NCBI GenBank assembly: GCA_020099315.1
Contig: CP083650.1
Location: 62,001 to 126,000, forward strand
DNA: 64,000 bases
Origin: Citrobacter europaeus
GTDB lineage: Bacteria; Pseudomonadota; Gammaproteobacteria; Enterobacterales; Enterobacteriaceae
Direction of reading: 5' to 3'
Position 1 is the first letter of the stretch, and the number at the start of each line of letters is the position of its first letter. The notes below the pieces were generated by a model, which was not told where the DNA came from, searched no databases, and saw only the letters and a list, made by a program, of their open reading frames with translations. Positions 34,413-43,030 of this stretch are shown here, in pieces. Position numbers and translations under genes: made by a program.

Positions 34413-36626
34413 CTGGACGTTCTCCTTCCTGAAGCCGGTTTTCTGGCGTTGTTATTAAGCCTCGGGGTCAATGTGTTGACCCCGCTTGCCGTGTTGGTGG
34501 GTGTCCGCCAGCGCTGGCAAGGGGTGATGCGTCTGGCAAGCGTGGGAGTATGGGCGCAATTTGCGCTGCTGCTGCTGGCTTTTGCCATTCTGGTATTCTG
34601 CTTTTTGACCAGCGACTTTTCGGTGGTCTACGTTGCTCAGCACAGCTACAGCCTGCTGCCGTGGGGATTAAAACTGGCGGCGGTGTGGGGCGGTCATGAA
34701 GGATCGCTGCTGCTGTGGGTGCTGTTTCTTTCCGGCTGGAGCGCGCTGTTTGCTTTTCGCTATCGGCGTGATTCCGACGCGCTGTTTCCGCTGACGCTCA
34801 GCGTCCTCTCAATGATTACGGCCTTGCTGCTGCTGTTTGTGGTGGTATGGTCCGATCCGTTTGTGCGCATCTTCCCGCCGGCCATCGAAGGGCGCGACCT
34901 TAATCCGATGCTGCAACATCTCGGGTTAATCCTCCATCCGCCGCTGCTGTACCTGGGTTACGGTGGTTTAATGGTGGCGGCAGGCGTGGCGCTAGCCTCG
35001 CTGCTACGTGGTGACTTTAATGCGCAGAGCGCCTGGGTGTGCTGGCGCTGGGCGCTGCCCGGCTGGTGCGCGCTAACGCTGGGGATTATCCTCGGCTCCT
35101 GGTGGGCCTACTGCGAGCTGGGCTGGGGCGGCTGGTGGTTCTGGGACCCGGTAGAAAATGCCTCCTTATTACCCTGGCTTTCCGCCAGCGCGCTGCTGCA
35201 TAGCCTGTACATCACGCGCCAGCGGGGGATCTTCCGCCATTGGTCGCTGTTGCTGGCGATCGTCACGCTGATTTTATCGCTGCTCGGGACGCTGATTGTG
35301 CGCTCCGGCATTCTCGTTTCGGTGCATGCTTTCGCGCTGGATAACGTTCGCGCCGCGCCGCTGTTTGCGCTGTTTACCGTATTGAGCCTGGCGTCGCTTG
35401 GGCTGTACGCCTGGCGAGGCCAGCAAGTCCGCCAGAGTGGGCGTTTTGGCGGCTGGTCGCGCGAGATGCTGATTCTGGTCGCGTTATTACTTTTTTGCGC
35501 GGTGCTGCTGATTGTGCTGATTGGTACCCTCTATCCGATGATTTACGGGTTGTTTGGCTGGGGGCGGCTCTCCGTGGGCTCGCCGTACTTTAACCGCGCC
35601 ACGCTGCCTTTTGGCCTGCTGATGCTGCTGGTTATCGTGCTGGCAACGATCAGAAGCCGCAAAGTGTCTGTGCGTTGTCAACTTCCGGCGCTGCTGGCGC
35701 ATGCCGGGGTGCTGGTGTTTGCTGCGGGGATCGTTTTCTCCAGCGGCAGTCGTCAGGAGATAAGCCTGAATCTGAGCCCGGGGCAGCAGGTGGAACTGGC
35801 GGGATACACTTTTCGTTTTGAGCGTCTCGACCTGGAAGCAAAAGGTAACTACACCAGTGAAAAAGCGCAGATCACGCTGTGGCAGGATGAGAAACGCATT
35901 GGCACCCTGCAGCCAGAAAGACGCTTCTATGCCGCGCGCCGTCAACAGATGATGGAGCCGGGGATCAGCTGGAACCTGATGCATGACTGGTACGCGGTAA
36001 TAGGCGAAAAAACCGGAGCGGACCGTTACGCCATGCGCTTATACGTGCAGACTGGCGTGCGCTGGATCTGGGGAGGGGGATTGTTGATGGTGTTTGGCGC
36101 GTTGCTGAGCGCATGGCGAGGGAGGAAGCATCCTGAGTTATTGCCTGATGGCGCTGCGCTTATCAGGCCTACGAGTGAAAAGCAGGGTAGGCCGGATAAG
36201 GCGTTCACGCCGCCATCCGGCAAAACGATGTTACTTGTGGCTTTACTGATTTTTCTGCCTTTTGCCACCCATGCCCAGGTGGTGGACACATGGACGTTTG
36301 CCAACCCGCAACAGCAGGAAAAAGCGCTGTCTATTGCCAGCCAACTGCGCTGTCCACAGTGTCAAAACCAAAACTTGCTGGAATCCAATGCGCCGGTAGC
36401 GGTCAGTATGCGCCATCAGGTTTATAGCATGGTGGCGGAAGGGAAAAGTGAAGCCGAGATAACGACGTGGATGACCGACCGTTACGGTGATTTCGTGCGC
36501 TACAACCCGCCGTTGAATGAGCAAACGCTGCTGCTGTGGGCGCTGCCGTGCCTGCTGTTATTACTGGTGGGCGTGGTGGTCTGGCGGGTGAGAAGTCGTC
36601 AGCGCGTAGAGGAGGGTGAGCAATGA
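34413..36626 (+). CDS. nrfE: NrfE fused in frame to NrfF (haem lyase for the NrfA active-site haem)
   Basis: The frame encodes a CcmF-like NrfE (about residues 1-572; tryptophan-rich WGGWWFWDPVENASLLPWL, about 12 TM helices), then a REP-encoded linker (LPDGAALIRPTSEKQGRPDK and on, about 577-605), then all of NrfF (LRCPQCQNQNL). In E. coli the two are separate and NrfE has 552 residues. No ATG is available at the N-terminus; alignment with E. coli NrfE (..LLPE.GFLALLLSL) points to CTG at 34413 after AAGG, or else TTG at 34449, which lacks a ribosome site and would cut off conserved residues. The complex attaches haem to CWSCK of NrfA. Confidence 0.85.
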   Translation: MDVLLPEAGFLALLLSLGVNVLTPLAVLVGVRQRWQGVMRLASVGVWAQFALLLLAFAILVFCFLTSDFSVVYVAQHSYSLLPWGLKLAAVWGGHEGSLLLWVLFLSGWSALFAFRYRRDSDALFPLTLSVLSMITALLLLFVVVWSDPFVRIFPPAIEGRDLNPMLQHLGLILHPPLLYLGYGGLMVAAGVALASLLRGDFNAQSAWVCWRWALPGWCALTLGIILGSWWAYCELGWGGWWFWDPVENASLLPWLSASALLHSLYITRQRGIFRHWSLLLAIVTLILSLLGTLIVRSGILVSVHAFALDNVRAAPLFALFTVLSLASLGLYAWRGQQVRQSGRFGGWSREMLILVALLLFCAVLLIVLIGTLYPMIYGLFGWGRLSVGSPYFNRATLPFGLLMLLVIVLATIRSRKVSVRCQLPALLAHAGVLVFAAGIVFSSGSRQEISLNLSPGQQVELAGYTFRFERLDLEAKGNYTSEKAQITLWQDEKRIGTLQPERRFYAARRQQMMEPGISWNLMHDWYAVIGEKTGADRYAMRLYVQTGVRWIWGGGLLMVFGALLSAWRGRKHPELLPDGAALIRPTSEKQGRPDKAFTPPSGKTMLLVALLIFLPFATHAQVVDTWTFANPQQQEKALSIASQLRCPQCQNQNLLESNAPVAVSMRHQVYSMVAEGKSEAEITTWMTDRYGDFVRYNPPLNEQTLLLWALPCLLLLLVGVVVWRVRSRQRVEEGEQ
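36141..36224. repeat. BIME inside the nrfE-nrfF reading frame
   Basis: TTGCCTGATGGCGCTGCGC..ATCAGGCCTAC followed by GTAGGCCGGATAAGGCG..GCCATCCGGCAA. No stop codon occurs in the nrfE frame through the element, so it is translated as a linker and erases the nrfE terminus. Confidence 0.92.
36228..36626 (+). CDS. nrfF: NrfF, CcmH-like haem lyase subunit (domain of the fusion or re-initiated)
   Basis: 132 residues from the ATG at 36228. A signal-like helix (LLVALLIFLPFATHA) precedes a CcmH/NrfF domain with the thiol pair LRCPQCQNQNL that reduces apocytochrome, then a C-terminal TM helix. It is in frame with nrfE, so it may be made only as the C-terminal part of the fusion; no good ribosome site precedes the ATG (CCGGCAAAACG). 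The fused topology works, since NrfE should end in the cytoplasm. Confidence 0.75.
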   Translation: MLLVALLIFLPFATHAQVVDTWTFANPQQQEKALSIASQLRCPQCQNQNLLESNAPVAVSMRHQVYSMVAEGKSEAEITTWMTDRYGDFVRYNPPLNEQTLLLWALPCLLLLLVGVVVWRVRSRQRVEEGEQ

Positions 36627-37243
36627 ATCAGGGCGAACACTCCACTGCGCCGTTACGCCCAATGCCTGTGAAGCGGCTGACTGCTGTAGCGGTGCTGATG
36701 GTTGCGGTCTGCATAGGAGGTTACCTGTCGACGCCAAAATGGCAGGCGGTTCGTCAGGAGCAGGCGCGGCTGGCGGACCCTTTACATGCGTTCTCCGATG
36801 AGAACCTTCAGGAAAAACAGCTGCTTTTGCTGCAAACGCAAATTCGCGCCAATCCACAGGACGGTGTGAAATGGGCGCAACTTGGGGAGTACTATCTTTG
36901 GCAAAACGCGTACCATAATGCACTGCTGGCCTATGAGCAGGCGCTGCGTGTAGGTGGTGAAAATGCTGAGATCTATTCAGCGATGGCAACGGTATTGTAC
37001 TACCAGGCCGGACAACATATGACGCCGACCACTCGCGAGATGATTGATAAGGCCCTGGCGTTGGACCCGGCAGAGGTCACCGCCTTGATGCTGTTAGCTT
37101 CAGATGCGTTTATGCAGGCAGAATACGCCCAGGCTATATCAGTGTGGCAAAAAGTTATGGATTTAAACTCGCCGAGGGTGAACCGGGCGCAGCTCATTGA
37201 CTCTATTAATATGGCGAAGTTGTTGCAGAATCGGCAAAAATAA
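36623..37243 (+). CDS. nrfG: NrfG, TPR-containing haem lyase accessory
   Basis: 206 residues, slightly longer than E. coli NrfG at the N-terminus. One TM anchor (about 14-32) is followed by TPR repeats (WAQLGEYYLWQNAYHNALLAYEQALRV; AEIYSAMATVLYYQA; VTALMLLASDAFMQAEYAQAISVWQKVMDL). It binds the C-terminus of NrfA to guide haem attachment. It overlaps the stop of nrfF (ATGA) and ends the operon. Confidence 0.95.
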   Translation: MNQGEHSTAPLRPMPVKRLTAVAVLMVAVCIGGYLSTPKWQAVRQEQARLADPLHAFSDENLQEKQLLLLQTQIRANPQDGVKWAQLGEYYLWQNAYHNALLAYEQALRVGGENAEIYSAMATVLYYQAGQHMTPTTREMIDKALALDPAEVTALMLLASDAFMQAEYAQAISVWQKVMDLNSPRVNRAQLIDSINMAKLLQNRQK

Positions 37244-37587
37244 ATTTGTTTTTTTTGTGATTTGTATCATTTTGTCTGTTTAAAAAATAGGCAAACGAAC
37301 AATTGAGCAAAAAAAAATCATGCCATGACTTCTTCATTTTTGAACATATTAAAATTCTTTTATAACAAAAAGTTATTCATTGTTACCGCGATAAAATCGC
37401 ATTTTTATGCATAAATTCAGCCAAAGGCCCTGTTCTTAGAGGGTTGCGCGGAATGCCATGCAGATGATAATGATAATAAGCGTTAAAAAACTCCATAAAC
37501 GAACGCAACACAATTCATACCCTTTCAGTATGTACTATTCCCACACACCGCATGTGGAATAGCGCTCCATCGAGGAAGTCCGTTGTT
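37244..37587. other. AT-rich nrfG-gltP intergenic region
   Basis: 344 bases, very AT-rich, probably the gltP promoter region. TGTGA-TTTGTA-TCATT at 37256-37271 is a one-sided CRP-like match. No ORF is supported. Confidence 0.5.
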
Positions 37588-38898
37588 ATGAAAAATTTGA
37601 AAGTCAGCCTGGCATGGCAGATTCTAATCGCCATGGTGCTGGGCATTCTGCTAGGGAGTTACCTGCATTACCATAGCGACAGCCGTGAATGGCTGGTTGT
37701 AAACCTGCTGTCACCGGCGGGCGATATCTTTATCCATCTGATCAAAATGATCGTTGTGCCCATTGTCATCTCTACGCTGATTGTCGGTATTGCCGGGGTC
37801 GGTGATGCCAAACAGCTGGGCCGCATTGGCGCCAAAACAATTCTCTATTTCGAAGTGATCACCACCGTGGCGATTATCCTTGGGATCACGCTGGCCAATG
37901 TGTTCCAGCCGGGTTCCGGGATTGATATGTCGCAACTGGCGACCGTGGATATTTCGAAATATCAAAGCACGACCGCAGAAGTACAGAGCCACGCGCATGG
38001 CCTGATGGGGACAATTTTGTCACTGGTGCCGACCAATATCGTCGCATCGATGGCAAAAGGCGATATGCTGCCGATTATCTTCTTCTCAGTGCTGTTCGGT
38101 TTAGGTCTGTCGTCCCTGCCGGCAACTCACCGCGAGCCGCTGGTTACCGTGTTCCGCTCTATTTCCGAAACCATGTTTAAAGTGACTCACATGGTGATGC
38201 GCTACGCGCCAGTCGGCGTTTTTGCGCTGATTGCCGTTACCGTCGCGAACTTCGGTTTTGCCTCCCTGTGGCCGCTGGCGAAGCTGGTGCTGTTGGTGCA
38301 TTTCGCCATCCTGTTCTTCGCGCTGGTGGTGCTGGGGATTGTCGCGCGTATCTGCGGTTTGAGCATCTGGATCCTGATCCGCATTCTGAAAGATGAGCTG
38401 ATTCTGGCTTACTCTACCGCCAGCTCCGAGAGCGTACTGCCGCGTATTATCGAGAAGATGGAAGCCTATGGCGCGCCAGCTTCAATCACCAGCTTTGTGG
38501 TGCCGACCGGCTACTCATTCAACCTTGATGGTTCAACGTTGTACCAGAGCATCGCTGCTATCTTTATCGCGCAGTTGTACGGTATCGACCTGTCGCTGTG
38601 GCAGGAAATCGTGCTGGTGCTGACGCTGATGGTGACCTCAAAAGGGATTGCGGGCGTGCCGGGCGTATCATTCGTGGTGCTGCTGGCTACGCTTGGCAGC
38701 GTGGGGATCCCGCTGGAAGGACTGGCGTTTATCGCCGGTGTTGACCGTATCCTCGATATGGCGCGTACCGCGCTGAACGTAGTGGGTAACGCGCTGGCGG
38801 TGCTGGTTATCGCCAAGTGGGAACACAAATTTGACCGCAAAAAAGCGCTGGCCTACGAGCGCGAGATGCTGGGTAAATTTGATAAGACTGCCTTGTAG
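37588..38898 (+). CDS. gltP: GltP, proton-coupled glutamate/aspartate symporter
   Basis: 436 residues. The DAACS-family fold shows the serine-rich motif AYSTASSESVLPRI (reentrant loop 1), TGYSFNLDGSTLYQ (the NMDGT-equivalent in TM7) and KGIAGVPGVSFVVLLATLG (reentrant loop 2). The start at 37588 gives MKNLKVSLAWQ as in E. coli. The last residues differ (DKTAL instead of the E. coli DKTADQ-like end) because the stop codon TAG is provided by an inserted REP. Confidence 0.96.
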   Translation: MKNLKVSLAWQILIAMVLGILLGSYLHYHSDSREWLVVNLLSPAGDIFIHLIKMIVVPIVISTLIVGIAGVGDAKQLGRIGAKTILYFEVITTVAIILGITLANVFQPGSGIDMSQLATVDISKYQSTTAEVQSHAHGLMGTILSLVPTNIVASMAKGDMLPIIFFSVLFGLGLSSLPATHREPLVTVFRSISETMFKVTHMVMRYAPVGVFALIAVTVANFGFASLWPLAKLVLLVHFAILFFALVVLGIVARICGLSIWILIRILKDELILAYSTASSESVLPRIIEKMEAYGAPASITSFVVPTGYSFNLDGSTLYQSIAAIFIAQLYGIDLSLWQEIVLVLTLMVTSKGIAGVPGVSFVVLLATLGSVGIPLEGLAFIAGVDRILDMARTALNVVGNALAVLVIAKWEHKFDRKKALAYEREMLGKFDKTAL

Positions 38899-38993
38899 GC
38901 CGGATAAGGCAACGCCGCCATCCGGCAACCTGCTCCGGGTTGCCTGATGGCGCTATGCTTATCAGGCCTACAGCGACTACGTTCATCCGGCAA
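38894..38993. repeat. BIME overlapping the gltP stop codon
   Basis: TTGTAGGCCGGATAAGGC..GCCATCCGGCAA then TTGCCTGATGGCGCTATGC..ATCAGGCCTAC. The TAG within GTAGGCC is the stop codon of gltP. Confidence 0.88.
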
Positions 38994-39002
38994 TGCAAAC
39001 CA

Positions 39003-39692
39003 TTACCCGTTTGTTAACTTATCAAACTCTTCGCAGCCGGTATCGAACCCTTCTATACAGCTCAGATTCAGCCAGTGCAACGCTTTCTGTTTATTCTTCA
39101 CGATAAAACCCTGTTCACCGTTTAAGAACATCATTCCGGCCCAGTACTCGGAATAACCGGTGCGGGAAATGGCTGAGCTACGCTTGAAATACCATGTCGC
39201 TTTCTCATCATCTGCGGGAATACCCACGCCGTTGGCGTAAATCAGTCCGAGCAGCATTTGCGCGTCGACGGCGGAATCATTTTCCAGGTCTTCGGAGGCG
39301 TTTTGCAGCAAGGTAATAGCTTTAGGATAATCTGTGTGTCCTGCCTGGGTGTTGACCAGAATCCGCGCCAGGGTCAGTTCTCCCGCTTTACTGCCCGCTT
39401 TGGCTGCCTTTTCCGCCAGCGTTTTGGCCTGGGGGTAATCCAGACTGACCGGATTCGTAATTTTGATTTGCGCCAGTAGCGCGCAGGCGTCGGCATCGCC
39501 GTTGTCGGCGGCTTTTTGCGCCCAATACTCGGCTTTGCTCAAATCGCCTGAACTGAACCAGCTATCGGCAAGAAAGTACTGTGCGCGACGGTCCCCTGCC
39601 TCAGCGGCCTGTAAGTACTGGCTTCCTGGTTCAGTATCACTGGCATGGGCAAAGAATGTCATAAAGAACATCAATGCAATGAGTTGTTTCAT
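39003..39692 (-). CDS. yjcO: YjcO, exported Sel1-repeat protein
   Basis: 229 residues, as in E. coli. A signal peptide (cleaved after AHA, about 17) precedes several Sel1/TPR-like repeats (AEAGDRRAQYFLADSWFSSGDLSKAEYWAQKAADNG; LLGLIYANGVGIPADDEKATWYFKRSS). Sel1 proteins act as periplasmic scaffolds; the partner is unknown. It lies between gltP and fdhF as in E. coli. Confidence 0.93.
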   Translation of the reverse strand: MKQLIALMFFMTFFAHASDTEPGSQYLQAAEAGDRRAQYFLADSWFSSGDLSKAEYWAQKAADNGDADACALLAQIKITNPVSLDYPQAKTLAEKAAKAGSKAGELTLARILVNTQAGHTDYPKAITLLQNASEDLENDSAVDAQMLLGLIYANGVGIPADDEKATWYFKRSSAISRTGYSEYWAGMMFLNGEQGFIVKNKQKALHWLNLSCIEGFDTGCEEFDKLTNG

Positions 39693-39743
39693 TTTGAGTT
39701 TTATTTAGGGTACGGAATGAACAGTATAAAGAGATCGTATGGA

Positions 39744-39774
39744 TAAAAAAACAGCCTCCGGGCGGAGGCTGTTG
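39744..39774 (-). terminator. fdhF rho-independent terminator
   Basis: On the minus strand AACAGCCTCC..GGAGGCTGT is followed by TTTTTTATCC, 22 bases beyond the fdhF stop. Confidence 0.85.
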
Positions 39775-39795
39775 CAGAACAGGTACGTAAACGGA

Positions 39796-41943
39796 CTAAC
39801 CCATCGCGCTTTCGCGCAGGCTGGCTTTCAGCTTAGTGTACTCATCAATGACATACTGCTCGGCAGCGCGCTGATCGGCAATGCGTTCAACGTTAACGGC
39901 ACAGTACTTATACTCCGGCGTTTTGGTAATCGGGCTTAAGTTCTCGGTTACCAGCTCATTACATGCGCCAATCCACCACTGGTAGGTCATGTAAATCGCA
40001 CCTTTGTTTGGACGATCGCTGACTGCCGCACGGGTGATGACCCGGCCTTTACGCGAATTAACCCATACCAGTTCTTCATCCTGGATGCCCAGGCGTTCTG
40101 CGTCGGCGGTGTTGATCTGGGCATAGCCCGGTTCATCCGCCAGCGCGGCCAGCGCCGCACAGTTACCGGTCATCGAACGGCAAGAGTAGTGGCCGACTTC
40201 ACGCACTGTAGACAGCACCATCGGGTACTCCTCAGTGAGTTTGTCGATTGGTGCTACCCAGTCGCAGGTGAAGAACTGCGCCAGTCCGTTCGGGGTGTCG
40301 AACTTCTCTTTGAAGAGGTAAGACGTACCCTGATCGGCTTCTGAGGTATCGCGACAAGGCCACTGGATATAACCCAGTTCGCCCATTTTCTCGTAAGTTG
40401 CACCGTAGAAATCCGGGCACAGATGACGCAACTCATCCCAGATTTCCTGGGTGTTGTTGTAGTGCATCGGGTAGCCCATACGGGTGGCGATTTCACTGAT
40501 AATCTGCCAGTCCGTTTTCAGATCCCACTTCGGCTCAACGGCTTTAAAGAAGCGCTGGAAGCCACGGTCAGCCGCAGAGAAGACACCTTCATGCTCGCCC
40601 CATGACGTAGACGGTAAAATAACGTCTGCGGCAGCGGCAGTTTTGGTCATGAAGATATCCTGCACGATGACCAGTTCCAGATCCTCAAAGCCTTTGCGCA
40701 CTGCGGAGAGTTCAGCATCGGTCTGTAATGGATCTTCACCCATAATGTACGCCGCGCGTACTTCGCCATGCGCCGCACGGTGCGGCAGTTCGCTGATGCG
40801 ATAACCGGTATGCGCAGGCAGACTTTCCACGCCCCAGGCTTTAGCGAATTTCTCGCGGTTTTCCGGGAACTTAACGTACTGATAGCCCGGATAGGTATCC
40901 GGCAGCGCGCCCATGTCGCATGCGCCCTGAACGTTGTTCTGGCCACGAACCGGGTTAACGCCCACGCTTGGCTTACCGAGGTTACCGGTCAGCATTGCGA
41001 GGCTGGTCAGTGAACGCACGGTTTCCACGCCCTGATAGAACTGGGTAACACCCATGCCCCACAGGATAGCCGCGCTTTTTGCCGTGGCATACATACGTGC
41101 AGCCTGACGAATATCCTGCGCGCTAACGCCAGTGATATCTTCGACGGACTCCGGCGTGTAGCCTTCGACAATCTTGCTGTACTCTTCGAATCCTTCTGTA
41201 CGGGAGGCGACGAACGCCTGGTCGTACAGTTTTTCTTCGATGATGACATGACCCATGGCGTTAAGCAGCGCGATGTTCGAGCCGTTTTTCAACGCGATGT
41301 GCATGTCGGCAATACGCGCGGTTTCAATTTTGCGCGGATCGCAGACGATGATTTTCGCCCCGTTACGTTTAGCATTAATCACGTGATTCGCCACGATCGG
41401 GTGGGAATCCGCCGGGTTATACCCGAAGATGAACACTAAATCTGTATTATCAATTTCATTGATAGCATTACTCATTGCGCCGTTACCGACCGATTGGTGC
41501 AGACCTGCAACCGATGGGCCGTGTCAGACGCGAGCGCAGCAGTCAACGTTATTGGTACCAATAACGGCGCGCGCGAATTTTTGCATTACATAGTTGGTTT
41601 CGTTACCCGTACCGCGAGATGAACCGGTCGTCTGAATAGCGTCCGGGCCATACTTCGCTTTGATGGCGCTCAGACGAGTGGCGACGTAATCAAGCGCTTC
41701 ATCCCAGGAAACAGATTCCAGTTTGCCGCCACGCTGGCGACGGATCATTGGGGTTTTCAGACGAGGGGTCAGGATCTGGGTATCGTTGATAAAATCCCAG
41801 CCATAGTAGCCCTTCAGACACAGGGTACCCTGATTGGTTTTCCCCTGCGCCGCTTCAGCCCGGACGATTTTGCCGTTATCGACCACCAGGTTGATTTTGC
41901 AACCTGATGCGCAATATGGGCAAACCGTGACGACTTTTTTCAT
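39796..41943 (-). CDS. fdhF: FdhF, selenocysteine formate dehydrogenase H
   Basis: 715 residues, read through an in-frame TGA at 41524-41526 (residue 140) as selenocysteine. The context CCARV-Sec-HGPSVAGL is that of E. coli FdhF. The N-terminal [4Fe-4S] site (Cys8, 11, 15, 42) and the molybdopterin domains are complete. It oxidises formate in the formate hydrogenlyase complex during mixed-acid fermentation. Two separate ORFs (39796-41475 and 41524-41943) are one gene. It is driven by a sigma-54 promoter. Confidence 0.98.
41487..41526 (-). promoter_or_regulatory. SECIS element of fdhF
   Basis: Directly after the UGA the mRNA contains GGUUGCAGGUCUGCACC (DNA complement of 41496-41512), a hairpin with the bulged U and the GU loop recognised by SelB, identical to what I recall for E. 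coli fdhF. Confidence 0.93.
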
Positions 41944-41996
41944 CGGTCTCGCTCCAGTTAATCAAATCGCGCATACGCGCTTGTCGCTTTAGCTAT

Positions 41997-42011
41997 GCAT
42001 CTTTTATGCCA
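41997..42011 (-). promoter_or_regulatory. Sigma-54 promoter of fdhF
   Basis: TGGCATAAAAGATGC on the minus strand has GG and GC at the -24/-12 positions with correct spacing, 54 bases upstream of the start codon. FhlA-formate activates it in E. coli. A partial match to the FhlA upstream sequence (ATTCGTCACGTCAAAT, minus strand) is near 42088-42105. Confidence 0.9.
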
Positions 42012-42231
42012 TGTTTTTATCAGGGGCATTAGTTGATATTACGGGCGAATTTTGCGCAAAACCCTGACGAAAAACAGGCTGTCGTCATATTTGACGTGAC
42101 GAATCTCCAATACGTGACGGCCCGGCAGTGTGACCGAGGTTATGTTTCCCACACATCCTTGTGCCTTATCGCTGTCACTCTGTGCAGAATCAATCACACT
42201 CATTTAAGTTGGCCAGAAATGGGGAAAAACA

Positions 42232-42963
42232 ATGAAGCCAGCCATACTGGTTGTGGATGATGACATCGCTGTCTGCACACTTTTACAGGATGTGCTAAGC
42301 GAACACGTCTTTGCGGTGACCGCTTGTCACACCGGGCAGGAGGCGCTGCGCTGCATTGAGACTCAGCCGGAAATCGCTCTGGTATTGCTGGACATGATGT
42401 TGCCTGATATTAACGGTCTGATGGTGCTGCAGCAGGTGCAAAAGATGAGACCCGGATTACCGGTGGTGATGCTGACGGGGCTTGGCAGCGAGTCGGATGT
42501 GGTTGTCGGGCTGGAGATGGGCGCTGACGACTACATCGGTAAACCGTTCAATGCGCGGGTGCTGGTGGCACGGGTAAAGGCGGTGCTCAGACGCGTCGGC
42601 GTGTTAATGGCAGAGAGCGGCGGCCCTCAAACTTCGGGGCTTTCTTTTAACGGCTGGCATCTCGATACTGCCGGTTGCCAGCTACATAATCCCCAGCAAT
42701 TGAAGGTGGAGTTGACGCAGGGGGAATACAGCCTGCTGCTGGCGCTGGCCCAAAACGCCCGCCGGGTGCTGAGTCGGGAACAACTGCTGGAACTGACGCG
42801 CAGCGACAGCGTCGAGGTGTTTGACCGCACCATTGATGTGTTAATCATGCGGCTGCGGCGAAAAATAGAGATCAACCCGCACCAGCCAATGTTGATCAAA
42901 ACCCTGCGCGGGCTGGGTTATGTGTTTGCCGCCGACGTGCAGCATCACGATAAGGCGGCGTAA
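42232..42963 (+). CDS. OmpR-family response regulator
   Basis: 243 residues. The receiver domain (about 1-118) has the acidic pair in VVDDD, phospho-acceptor Asp54 (VLLDMMLPDINGL), the T in MLTGLG and K in IGKPF. The C-terminal winged helix (about 140-235; LTQGEYSLLLALAQNARRVLSREQLLEL) is OmpR/PhoB type. No kinase adjoins it; the hybrid kinase at 59395 is the only kinase in the window and probably its partner across the sugar genes. The final residues and stop codon lie in a REP element. Confidence 0.87.
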   Translation: MKPAILVVDDDIAVCTLLQDVLSEHVFAVTACHTGQEALRCIETQPEIALVLLDMMLPDINGLMVLQQVQKMRPGLPVVMLTGLGSESDVVVGLEMGADDYIGKPFNARVLVARVKAVLRRVGVLMAESGGPQTSGLSFNGWHLDTAGCQLHNPQQLKVELTQGEYSLLLALAQNARRVLSREQLLELTRSDSVEVFDRTIDVLIMRLRRKIEINPHQPMLIKTLRGLGYVFAADVQHHDKAA

Positions 42964-43030
42964 ACGCCTTATCCGGCCTACAAAAGTGATAACGACCCCG
43001 TAGGCCTGATAAGCGCAGCGCATCAGGCAT
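42949..43030. repeat. BIME holding the stop codons of two convergent genes
   Basis: GATAAGGCGGCGTAAACGCC..TCCGGCCTAC and GTAGGCCTGATAAGCGC..GCATCAGGC. The TAA of the response regulator (42961-42963) and the TGA of the kinase (43023-43025, minus) both fall inside it. Confidence 0.88.

Noticed and set aside
39796..41943. fdhF as a pseudogene with a premature stop
   Set aside because: The TGA is the selenocysteine codon, with a SECIS hairpin after it and the correct protein context.
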